This document shows, in pieces, positions 56,748 to 64,000 of a DNA stretch of 64,000 nt. A program made the translations under genes and the position numbers. Numbering within the stretch: position 1 is the first letter of the stretch; each line of letters starts with the position of its first letter. The notes beneath the pieces were generated by a model. The model saw only the letters and a program-made list of their open reading frames with translations. It did no database searches and was not told the origin of the DNA. Source of the DNA: JADKAV01 sp963733395 (GTDB lineage: Bacteria; Actinomycetota; Actinomycetes; S36-B12; UBA10799); contig CAVTCZ010000005.1 of NCBI GenBank assembly GCA_963733395.1, forward strand, positions 372,001-436,000, in the 5' to 3' direction.

Positions 56748-56804
56748 AAGGGCTCCTCCCGGTGTCAGCAGTGTGTCAGCATTCGACACGCGGGAGGAGC
56801 CCTT
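56748..56804. terminator. 14-base-arm hairpin downstream of tRNA-His
   Basis: AAGGGCTCCTCCCG (56748-56761) pairs perfectly with 56791-56804 around a 29-base interior, followed by TTCTTC on the plus strand. It lies between the tRNA and the integrase remnant ATG and probably ends tRNA transcription inside the island. Confidence 0.65.
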
Positions 56805-56808
56805 CTTC

Positions 56809-57099
56809 ATGGCATGGATCAGGCGCAGAGCGCGCAAGGACGGCCTGGTGTCGGTGGCCGTCCAGTGGCGCGATCCACGCGGCCGGCTGCAGTCGGAGAC
56901 GTTCCGCGAGGCCGATGCCGCGGCCGCTACCGAGTTCCGCAGGCTGGTGGAGGCATGCGGAACGAGTGGCCGCCTCGCTGGGTCAAGGGCGAGGGCTTCC
57001 CCATGGACGTGTCGGGCGTAAGCGTCCGTGCAGCGGCCCTGGCCTGGGTGACGTCGAACATCCAGGCGTTCCCGAGGACCCGAGCGGAGTACCGTCGCT
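56809..57099 (+). pseudogene. truncated tyrosine-type integrase
   Basis: The frame from ATG 56809 reads 'MAWIRRRARKDGLVSVAVQW' and then 'SETFREADAAAATEFRRLVE'. This is the N-terminal arm-type DNA-binding domain common in actinobacterial phage integrases. A frameshift near 56957 leads to '..EWPPRWVKGEGF' and 'AFPRTRAEYRR', the start of the core-binding domain. The protein is then cut at about 57100 by an IS5-type fragment. The catalytic domain is absent, so no recombinase is made. Confidence 0.78.
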
Positions 57100-57343
57100 C
57101 GCTACCGGGGGATCGCGAAGAACCTCAACCATCTGCACATGCTGTTCGCGTCGGCGAACTGGCTGATGCGTGCGCGTGCCGTTGCCCTGACCGGGTAACG
57201 GCCAGGCGCAAGCCTGCCCGAAAACGCCCGGAACAGCCCGCGAAGGGCCGAAACAGCCACCACACCGGCCCTCCCTGCGCCACGAAACCCGGACAACACC
57301 GAAACAGAACCGGGAACCCGCGCTAATCAGCGCTTCCCTAATG
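57100..57343 (+). mobile_element. 3' remnant of an IS5-type element
   Basis: The 99 bases 57100-57198 encode 'YRGIAKNLNHLHMLFASANW' and continue to a stop (Arg-Ala-Val-Ala-Leu-Thr-Gly), matching the C-terminus of the transposase at 60190-61162. The following non-coding tail ends in AATCAGCGCTTCCCTAA, equal to the terminal inverted repeat of that element. Only the last quarter of the element is present. It truncates the integrase gene. Confidence 0.8.
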
Positions 57344-57945
57344 ACGCGGCGCGGGATGCCTGTGACCACAGATGAGCACCCAAGGCCACGTCGTCAAGGG
57401 CCGCCGGATCGACGACCTCCTCGTCCACCGGCGACGTCACCCGTTCGCCGCCACTGCGCACGTCAACAGGTCCATCCACGGCTCCGCGCCAGTGCGCCCC
57501 CAGAGCACCATTCTCATCCGCGTGGGTGTTCATGTTGCTGGCGACGAACAGCGGATCTTGGCTACCTCGGTGTCGCCCACGGTGTTGGTGTCGCCGGTGG
57601 GCAATGCGTCCGTGGGGGCGCCATGCAGGCCAGGGCCCGACGCTGGCCGAGCCCGCCTGCCTCGGGCCCGTGGTCGAGTTCGTGGGCGGGCGAGGCATGC
57701 GGATCGAGGCGCGGCGTCGGGGCGGGAGAATACGGCGCCGGGCTGACTCTGAAGCGTCAAGGATTCGCCGGCCCATCCACGTGGGCGACGAACACCCTTG
57801 GGCGATCGGGCCGCCGATGAAAGCCCCGCTCCATCACACAATCGGCCGTCGACCCGAGGTCGCCTGCGCAGGCCGAGGGAAATGACCCTCAGACCGCTGC
57901 TTGTCCGGGATCTCCAGACGGTCCCCCCACAGATTCACCTCGAAG
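57344..57945. other. 600 bases of the island without a recognised gene
   Basis: Overlapping frames of 80-160 codons exist on both strands, but I recognise no domain in any of them, and codon positions show no consistent choice. A minus-strand frame ending at 57327 runs on into the IS remnant. The region may be degenerate sequence left from island formation. Confidence 0.5.
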
Positions 57946-58605
57946 TCATGACCTGTCGTCCTGGATCCTCAGGAAGGCTCGCGTCCAGATGTCGCGCAAC
58001 AGGGTGGCGTACTGCTCGGGGGTTCTTCCACGCGATCGCATCAAGAGATAGAAGTCCGGGCCGTTCATCGCCCACACGACATCGGCGATCTCGTCGTCAT
58101 CGAGGTCCTCGCGGACGTCGCCCGTGTCGCGAAGGTCGGCGGCGAACGTGCGCATGTTGGCTGCTCGGCGCTCACCGATGGACTCGTAGACGTTCCGGCA
58201 CTCGGGGTCGGTGAGTCCGGCCTCTCTCAATGCGTCCAGCAGCGGCACCGTTCGGGGCAACACGTCGGCCAATGCGTCCGCATACGTCGCGATCTTCTGC
58301 GCCCCTGTCGTCGCGGCCTGAATGCGCTTGACGTAGTCGCGTTCTTCCGCGTCTACCGGGGGACCGCCCCCAGCTAGTTCCACGTCGTGCACGGCGAGCA
58401 GCAGCTGGGGCTTGCGGCCCACCGAGGAGTAGAGCGTGTCGACCGAGACTCCGGCGCCTCGGGCGATGTCCGCCACCGACGTCGCGGCAAAGCCGCGTGT
58501 GCTGAACAGGTCGCGGGCAACGCTCAGCACGCGCAGCCGGGTTCGCTCGGCGGCCGCGCGTCGCCTGGAGGTGTCGTAGGTGCGTCTCTTGACCCGCTCC
58601 GCCAT
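57946..58605 (-). CDS. TetR-family transcriptional regulator
   Basis: The 219-residue protein has an N-terminal helix-turn-helix typical of TetR ('LFSTRGFAATSVADIARGAG' then 'VSVDTLYSSVGRKPQLL') and a helical ligand-binding domain. The ATG at 58605 has a TACGCT-N7-ATG leaderless signature. It is divergent from the cupin gene, with 55 bases between the starts, so it probably controls itself and the cupin-reductase pair. The ligand is unknown. Confidence 0.9.
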   Translation of the reverse strand: MAERVKRRTYDTSRRRAAAERTRLRVLSVARDLFSTRGFAATSVADIARGAGVSVDTLYSSVGRKPQLLLAVHDVELAGGGPPVDAEERDYVKRIQAATTGAQKIATYADALADVLPRTVPLLDALREAGLTDPECRNVYESIGERRAANMRTFAADLRDTGDVREDLDDDEIADVVWAMNGPDFYLLMRSRGRTPEQYATLLRDIWTRAFLRIQDDRS

Positions 58606-58618
58606 AAGGTCTAGCGTA
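58603..58618 (-). promoter_or_regulatory. leaderless promoter signature of the TetR gene
   Basis: On the minus strand TACGCT (58618-58613), seven bases, ATG (58605-58603). Confidence 0.5.
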
Positions 58619-58652
58619 CCAATTGACCAGAAGATACTTCGGATTGAATTGG
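58619..58652. promoter_or_regulatory. candidate TetR operator between divergent genes
   Basis: CCAATT (58619-58624) and AATTGG (58647-58652) form an inverted pair 22 bases apart in an AT-richer stretch between the TetR and cupin genes. Position and symmetry suit an operator. The wide spacing makes this only a suggestion. Confidence 0.3.
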
Positions 58653-58660
58653 AGGCCGCC

Positions 58661-59167
58661 ATGGACGTCGCGAGCCCAGCCGAGACCGTGGTTATGCGCG
58701 AGCCCGGCACCGGACGAGGCACCTGGGCGATGAACTCCCTGTTCGAGCACCTGCTCGAATCGCCGCCCGGCACCGACCGGCTTGGAGTGGCGCTGGTTAC
58801 GCAACCGCCGGGAGTGGCTACTCCCCTGCACCGACACACCCGCGAGGCCGAGGCCTTTTACGTCCTGGATGGCCGGTTGGACTATCGAGCAGGCGACGAC
58901 GAGTACGCGCTCTACCCGGGATGCTTCATCTACCTTCCCATCGGACTGCCGCACGCCTTCCGCATTCGCGGCGACGAGCCCGCTCGATTCCTGGCCATAG
59001 TCGACCCCGGCGGCCTGCTCCACCTGTATGACGAGGTCGGCATCCCTGCGGCAGAAATGCGCCTCCCCGGGCCGGACGGCCAGAGACTGGATGTAGAGAT
59101 CCCCCGATGGGCCGAGGCGTCCCCCCGCTTCGGCCTCGAGGTCGTCGGACCGCCCATCCCGGAATGA
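58661..59167 (+). CDS. cupin-domain protein
   Basis: This 168-residue single-domain cupin has motif 1 as 'PLHRHTREAEAFYVLDG' (metal His-His-Glu) and motif 2 as 'FIYLPIGLPHAFRI' with the late His. Small cupins of this type are dioxygenases, isomerases or ligand-binding proteins of secondary metabolism. The substrate is unknown. The ATG has a GGAGG site. It is transcribed away from the TetR gene and is followed 39 bases later by the reductase gene. Confidence 0.88.
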   Translation: MDVASPAETVVMREPGTGRGTWAMNSLFEHLLESPPGTDRLGVALVTQPPGVATPLHRHTREAEAFYVLDGRLDYRAGDDEYALYPGCFIYLPIGLPHAFRIRGDEPARFLAIVDPGGLLHLYDEVGIPAAEMRLPGPDGQRLDVEIPRWAEASPRFGLEVVGPPIPE

Positions 59168-59206
59168 GTCTCGGCACCAACTAGCAGCCCGGAGCGGAGG
59201 TGACCG

Positions 59207-59704
59207 ATGGAGGTCACAGGGCGACCCACGCGGCCAACGGGCCTGCGACGCGCGCTGTTTCGCGCGCCGATCTGGCTGTACCGCCTCCGCATGGGGCCAC
59301 TGCTCGGCCGACGGTTCGTCCTGATCAACCACGTCGGCCGGAACTCCGGCAGGGTCCGTCAGGCAGTTGTCGAGGTCGTCGCAATCGACAACGCGAACGG
59401 TGCCATCACCGTGGCATCGGGATTCGGCGACAGGTCCGACTGGTACCTGAACGTGCTGGCCCATCCCGCGATCACGGTGCAACTCGGGTCGCGGCGATTG
59501 TCGATGATCGCCCACCGACTCTCCCCCGACGAGGCCGCGGACACGATGGCCCACTATGCAGGCCGACACCCCCTCGCCGGTCGCGAACTGTGCCGGTTCA
59601 TGGGCATGCGCGTCGATGGAACGCCGGCCGACTTCAGCGCAGCTGGCCGACGAATCCCCATGCTCCGCCTCGTTCCGGTCCGAGACCACAAGGCACCCAC
59701 GTGA
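59207..59704 (+). CDS. deazaflavin (F420)-dependent nitroreductase-family protein
   Basis: The 165-residue protein belongs to the Ddn-like split-barrel family, which uses reduced F420: 'YRLRMGPLLGRRFVLINHVG' then 'RNSGRVRQ', followed by 'GDRSDWYLNVLAHPAITVQL'. Members reduce quinones, nitroimidazoles and other small molecules. With the cupin and the TetR regulator it forms a small stress or detoxification cassette on the island. Confidence 0.88.
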   Translation: MEVTGRPTRPTGLRRALFRAPIWLYRLRMGPLLGRRFVLINHVGRNSGRVRQAVVEVVAIDNANGAITVASGFGDRSDWYLNVLAHPAITVQLGSRRLSMIAHRLSPDEAADTMAHYAGRHPLAGRELCRFMGMRVDGTPADFSAAGRRIPMLRLVPVRDHKAPT

Positions 59705-59803
59705 CCTCCGCCGGATCGGTGCCCGCACGGGGGAAGGCTCGTCCGACAGCCTGGGACCCCAGCGACATCCGATCCGGCACGGCATCCGGACGCCGGTGCG
59801 GGG

Positions 59804-60004
59804 CTACCACCATCTCGCCGGATAGTCGGCGTCCCCGAGCACCTTGTGGGCGGCCCAGGCCAGCGTGACGACCCCGGTCGCCAGGAGCAGGACCAGAGGG
59901 AGTGCCTGGGCGGCGGAGATCGGGGTGAAGTTGGCGAGGACCGCGAACATCGCGACCGCGATCGCCGGCGATTGGAGAGCGCCGGTCAGGTGCATGGCCA
60001 GCAT
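59804..60004 (-). CDS. short two-helix membrane protein, probably 5'-truncated
   Basis: The frame encodes 66 residues from ATG 60004 with two hydrophobic helices ('PAIAVAMFAVLANFTPI' and 'ALPLVLLLATGVVTLAWAA'). It begins just beside the end of the IS5-type element at 60034, and the frame runs open into it, so the true N-terminus may have been lost to the insertion. I recognise no family. Confidence 0.45.
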   Translation of the reverse strand: MLAMHLTGALQSPAIAVAMFAVLANFTPISAAQALPLVLLLATGVVTLAWAAHKVLGDADYPARWW

Positions 60005-60033
60005 CGTGAGTGCGTCAGCAGAACGACTTCTTG

Positions 60034-61241
60034 CTTCGGGGAGCGCTGTTGAGTGGTGATTAGTGGCGGTCTTTGGGGGTGCTGGTCGCGCAGGGCGCGA
60101 TTCTGGGCCTTCTGGCCGCGGTTCGGGTGCCTGTGGTGGCTGATTCGGCTCTTCCTGTCCGGGTTTTCGGGCAGGCTGACGCCTGGCCGTCACCCGGTCA
60201 GGGCAACGGCACGCGAGCGCATCAGCCAGTTCGCGGAGGCGAACAGCATGTGCAGATGGTTCAGGTTCTTCGTCGATCCCCCGGTAGCGGGTCTTGGTGA
60301 ACCCGAAGTCGCGTTTGACGACCAGGAACGGATGCTCCACCTTGGCCCGCACCGAGGCCCTGCGGGACTGCTCGGCCCGGTCCGGGGCGGGCATCGCCGC
60401 CAGTTGGCTCTTACGCGCCGCGACCCGGAACTCGCACGGTCGACAGGTGGTCATCGGCGGTGATCTCGCGGCGTTTGTCCACCCCCCGGTAGCCGGCATC
60501 GGCGTACACCACCTGATCATCGCCACGCACCAGCTTGGTCAACTCGTCCAGGTCATGGATGTTCGCCGCGGTCGCGGTCACCGCATGGATGTAGCCGGTG
60601 CCGGCATCACCCCGATATGGGCTTTCATCCCGAAGTACCACTGGTTGCCCTTCTTCGTCGAATGCATCTCCGGGTCCCGCTGCCCGGTGGCGTTCTTCGT
60701 CGACGACGGCGCGGCGATCAACGTGGCATCCACGATCGACCCGCCGCGCATGACCCAGCCCTGCTGTTCGAAGATCTCGGTCTGCGCCTCGAACAGCCGC
60801 TCACCCAGCCCGTGCTTCTCCATCAGATGCCGGAACCCCAGCAACGTCGTGGCATCGGAACCTGCTCAGCGGCGAAGTCCAACCCCACGAACCGGCGCAT
60901 CGCATACGAGTCGTACACCGCGTCCTCCACCCCCTCATCGGACAGCGAGAACCACACCTGCAACAGATACATGCGCGCCATCGTCTCCAACGGCTTGGGC
61001 TTACGGCCCTTCGTCGGCGTCGTAGTAGAACGGCTCGACCAACCCCACCCACCGGTCCCACGGAATCGTGGCATCCATCGCCTCCAGGAACTGCTCCCGA
61101 CGCGACACCCGCCGCCGGTTCCCGTACTCCAGATCAGTGAAACTGGGCTGCTCAACACGCATGTCACATCATCGCCGCAGCCAGTCCCACCCAGCCCGGA
61201 ACCACGCCCCCAGACAGTCGAGAAAATCAGCGCTTCCTTAG
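60034..61241 (-). mobile_element. IS5-family insertion sequence
   Basis: The element of about 1.2 kb carries a broken transposase on the minus strand. Its right end at 61222-61241 reads GAAAATCAGCGCTTCCTTAG and the left end near 60034-60050 (CTTCGGGGAGCGCTG) is an imperfect inverted match through AGCGCTG. No clear target duplication is seen. A tail fragment of a second copy in the opposite orientation lies at 57100-57343, so the island cargo is bracketed by IS5-type ends. Confidence 0.82.
60190..61162 (-). pseudogene. IS5-type transposase, several frameshifts
   Basis: Reading across frames from ATG 61162 gives a full transposase of about 323 residues. An N-terminal DUF772-like part ('PLETMARMYLLQVWFSLSDE') is followed by the DDE catalytic core. 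The core has D in 'SIVDATLIAAPSSTKN', D in 'VVYADAGYRGVDKR' and E in 'RAKVEHPFLVVKRDFG'. At least five frame changes are needed, more than elsewhere in the window, so this copy may truly be decayed. Confidence 0.8.
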
Positions 61242-61294
61242 AGGCGCACTTGCTTACATGGGAACGGGTTCTCCTCGTAGGTGGGGTGGCTAAG

Positions 61295-61321
61295 GCGGGT
61301 TCAAGTCCCGTCACTCACCCT
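61295..61321 (+). repeat. attR: duplicated 3' end of tRNA-His
   Basis: These bases are exactly the 27 bases at 56687-56713. The sequence before this copy is unrelated to tRNA, so only the 3' portion is present, as expected for the far end of an island. Confidence 0.92.
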
Positions 61322-61325
61322 CGAT

Positions 61326-61357
61326 GAGGCGACCCGGGAAGCATCCCGGGTCGCCTC
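61326..61357. terminator. 14-base perfect hairpin after attR
   Basis: GAGGCGACCCGGGA (61326-61339) pairs perfectly with 61344-61357 around a 4-base loop (AGCA). It stands 4 bases after attR, so it was probably the terminator of tRNA-His before island insertion. It can also end the aldo/keto reductase transcript from the other side. Confidence 0.75.
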
Positions 61358-61398
61358 GTGCATCGTTGCAGTTGCACGGCGACCACGCTAGCGCCGGT

Positions 61399-62442
<1,044 letters not shown>

Positions 62443-62526
62443 GGCTCGAATCTGCCACGACTGCTCGCGGCCATGCCTACCCGGCGCGGATATTCCTCCC
62501 AGCCGGGACCACGTAGCAGCAGATGT

Positions 62527-62586
62527 GCTCCTGGTGAGCGAAGGCACGCGTGTTTTCGCTCCCCAGGAGCGCAACGTCCAACGAAC
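62527..62586. repeat. palindrome upstream of the aldo/keto reductase gene
   Basis: Arms 62527-62542 (GCTCCTGGTGAGCGAA) and 62555-62570 pair with one mismatch around a 12-base loop with CACGCGTG. The trailing AACGTCCAACGAAC (62573-62586) is the flank motif of the element at 43302-43387. Both share GGTGAGCGAAG-R-CACGCGTG. Confidence 0.85.
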
Positions 62587-62611
62587 TGCCCGTGGACAGT
62601 GGCGGCCAGGG

Positions 62612-62816
62612 CCGGTGGCGGACTCCTGGGGCTGGCACGGGGGGTTTGCGACGATGTTGTGGGGTCGGCAGGGCGGTTTGTCACGACGTTGCGGGCTGCT
62701 GTGCGGTTCGATGCCCGCTCACCTTCGTGACAAACCAGCCGGACAGGCCTGCAACCTCGTCACAAAGACCGCCCCCGCGGCGGGAGCCCGTCACGGCAAC
62801 AGTGGTGCGCGACACA
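62612..62816 (+). repeat. ~200-base dispersed palindromic element, copy 2
   Basis: This copy is on the plus strand, the reverse orientation to copy 1 (38472-38670), with an estimated four of five or more bases identical. Inner half-sites (62676-62692 and 62722-62738) pair as one hairpin. Outer half-sites (62646-62660 and 62751-62767) pair around it. Each half-site fits TTTGTSACGANGTTG or its complement. Confidence 0.92.
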
Positions 62817-62910
62817 AGCCGCATTCCTGGGGGCGCCTTGCGCTTCGAGGCCGGGTTGCGGCCGACGGCGCAGAAGGGGGCCGCAAACCGCACGCCGGTT
62901 GGGAGGAGCG

Positions 62911-63120
62911 TCATTCGGTCTTCATGTGTTGGGCACCGTGCGCGGTCAGTTCGGCCAGCGTGGGTGGTTCCGCGCCCGCCCGCTGGCAGGCGATGTGGGC
63001 AGCGCTGGCGCCGAAGATGTCGCCGGCGCCGACGGTGTCGACGATGTCCCCTTGGGCGGGGGTGACCACGGCGCGGCTGTCATGGGCGAACACGTCTATC
63101 GGGCCGGCTCCCGCGGTTGA
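62911..63120 (-). pseudogene. PfkB-type sugar kinase remnant (C-terminal end)
   Basis: The minus-strand frame reads 'AVVTPAQGDIVDTVGAGDIF' followed by 'GASAAHIACQ' and ends 'HGAQHMKTE'. DTVGAGD is the ATP-site and catalytic Asp motif of PfkB carbohydrate kinases (ribokinase, fructokinase). The N-terminal two thirds are missing. Upstream in the frame the sequence no longer resembles the family, so this is a truncated leftover. Confidence 0.65.
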
Positions 63121-63247
63121 GGAACCGGCCGTCCCCGGGGAACACATCCGCCTCCCGACCCGGCTGATCGTGCGAGGCTCCGGGGACATCGCACCGAGCT
63201 GACCGCTCGCCTTGCCAACCCGGCAGCGAGGTTGCCACTGTGTCCCT

Positions 63248-63487
63248 GTGACCCCGAAGACGTCCTGGCGAAGTGCCGGCAGTGCGTACTCCGCGATGTC
63301 TGCGGGCTCGGTCCTGTCGTTTCTCAGTGCGCTGTCGGCCGGATCGGTGCTGTCGCTGGCATCCGCGGGATCATTGCTGTCGATCGGTTCTGCGGGGTCG
63401 ATCCTGAGCATCGGTTCCTCCGGCTCGATCCTCTCGATCGGGGCCGCCGGCGGCATCCTGCGGGTGGGCCGCGGCTCAGTCCGTTGA
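63248..63487 (+). CDS. small protein with nine-residue Gly/Ser/Leu/Ile repeats
   Basis: From GTG 63248 the frame gives 79 residues. After 'MTPKTSWRSAGSAYS' the protein is almost wholly made of imperfect nine-residue units such as 'GSAGSILSI', 'GSSGSILSI' and 'ASAGSLLSI', ending in 'GILRVGRGSVR'. Similar short repeat proteins occur in actinobacteria with no known function. Regular Ser/Gly and Leu/Ile spacing suggests a stacked beta-solenoid or membrane-active strand. A TTG at 63212 would add 12 residues. It overlaps the 3' end of orn by 12 bases. Confidence 0.65.
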   Translation: MTPKTSWRSAGSAYSAMSAGSVLSFLSALSAGSVLSLASAGSLLSIGSAGSILSIGSSGSILSIGAAGGILRVGRGSVR

Positions 63488-64000
63488 CTCCACCTCAGCC
63501 GCGGGCACCATCACGGCCTGCCGGTAGTAGTCCAGTTCCCGGATGGAGTCGAGCGTGTCGCCCAGCGCCCGGTGGTTGCCGGTCTTGGCCGGGGCGGCGT
63601 AGTAGGCCTTCGGGTACCAGCGGCGCACGAGTTCCTTGATCGAGGACACGTCGACCACCCGGTAGTGCAGGTAGGCGTCGAGGTCGGGCATGTACTTGGC
63701 CAAGAAGCCCCGGTCCACGTAGATGCTCGAGCCGCACAGGGGCGCTTTGCGGCTGGTGGGGATGTGCGAACGGATGTAGTCGAGCACCTGTTGCTGCGCC
63801 GACTGCACATCGATCCCGCCGGGGATCTCGGGCAGCAGACCGGATTCGGTGTGCATCGTGCGGACCACCTCGGGCATGTGCGCCATCGCAGCATCCGAGG
63901 CTTTGATGACGAAGGAGACACCTTCGTCGATCGGGGTCAGATCGGCTTCGGTCACCACGCAGGCGATCTCCACGAGTTCGTCGCTGTCCAGGTCGAGACC
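63476..64000 (-). CDS. orn: oligoribonuclease, 5' end cut by window edge
   Basis: Orn degrades two- to five-base RNA, including pGpG from cyclic di-GMP. The frame enters at base 64000 ('GLDLDSDELVEIACVVTEAD') and 174 residues plus the stop are visible. DEDDh exonuclease features present are the beta strand 'LVEIACVVTEADL', 'YVDRGFLAKYMPDLDAYLHY' and the terminal His-Asp motif 'GNHRALGDTLDSIREL'. The first few residues lie outside the window. With the diguanylate cyclase at 32199 it belongs to c-di-GMP turnover. Confidence 0.93.
   Translation of the reverse strand, partial: GLDLDSDELVEIACVVTEADLTPIDEGVSFVIKASDAAMAHMPEVVRTMHTESGLLPEIPGGIDVQSAQQQVLDYIRSHIPTSRKAPLCGSSIYVDRGFLAKYMPDLDAYLHYRVVDVSSIKELVRRWYPKAYYAAPAKTGNHRALGDTLDSIRELDYYRQAVMVPAAEVESTD

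Larger units (their letters stand above)
56687..61321. mobile_element. genomic island integrated at tRNA-His
   Basis: A 4.6-kb segment lies between 27-base direct repeats of the tRNA-His 3' end. It opens with a tyrosine-integrase remnant next to the tRNA, the classic position. It also contains two IS5-type sequences and a small cargo: a TetR regulator, a cupin protein, a deazaflavin-dependent reductase and a short membrane fragment. No phage structural or conjugation genes are seen. The integrase is truncated and the IS copies broken, so the island is probably fixed. Confidence 0.85.

Noticed and set aside
57341..57885. Hypothetical proteins in overlapping frames of the island
   Set aside because: Several frames of similar length on both strands, no ribosome sites, no family resemblance. 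Kept as an unassigned region.
61295..61321. Second tRNA-His gene
   Set aside because: Only the T arm and acceptor 3' strand are present. The bases before have no D or anticodon arm.

Overview
The window is chromosomal DNA of a high-GC Gram-positive bacterium of the class Actinomycetia. The evidence is the gene order hom-thrC-thrB / rho-rpmE-prfA-prmC / glyA-wecA-like / atp operon / murA / nucS, the NucS mismatch endonuclease in place of MutS-MutL, a MurA with Asp in place of the active-site Cys, a wax ester synthase/DGAT and an F420-type (deazaflavin) reductase. I cannot name the genus from sequence alone.

Layout. 1-1702: two esterases. 1838-5021: threonine biosynthesis (hom, thrC, thrB). 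5075-5560: CoA-binding protein. 5851-9821: rho, rpmE, prfA, prmC. 9784-10165: tandem 93-base palindromic repeats. 10184-10795: tsaC/sua5 on the minus strand. 11012-21100: glyA, a wecA-like gene, two atpI/atpZ-like genes and atpBEFHAGDC. 21484-28611: cobalamin adenosyltransferase, two membrane hydrolase/protease genes, murA, a small membrane protein, a 3-hydroxyacyl-CoA dehydrogenase, a membrane protein and nucS. 28742-35692: acetyltransferase, a double-length hydroxyacyl-CoA dehydrogenase, a zinc-binding protein, OsmC, a PAS-GGDEF protein and an ABC exporter. 35745-35976: a second palindromic array. 36045-43229: UvrA paralogue, hydrolases, SDR and ABC-F protein. 43409-49536: acyl-CoA metabolism (crotonyl-CoA carboxylase/reductase, methylmalonyl-CoA epimerase, thiolase, MeaB). 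49540-55824: secreted repeat proteins, a universal stress protein, WS/DGAT and a lipase-like hydrolase. 55913-56711: trmB and tRNA-His. 56687-61321: a genomic island at the tRNA-His 3' end. 61399-64000: aldo/keto reductase, repeats, a sugar-kinase remnant, a repeat protein and orn.

The acyl-CoA genes form a coherent theme. Thiolase, two hydroxyacyl-CoA dehydrogenases and crotonyl-CoA carboxylase/reductase build ethylmalonyl-CoA. Epimerase, MeaB and the adenosyltransferase serve the B12-dependent mutase arm. WS/DGAT suggests storage lipid.

The most unusual content is intergenic. Two arrays of 93-94-base units share a 45-base palindrome. Other palindromes share either an arm motif or an apical core. 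A ~200-base element occurs twice in opposite orientation. These sit mostly at convergent or divergent gene ends and look like families of mobile or structural palindromes.

Many genes, including glyA, atpB, atpE and atpG, carry single-base frameshifts, mostly +1. Because essential genes are hit, I read most of these as sequencing or assembly errors and annotate the reconstructed genes, noting each shift.
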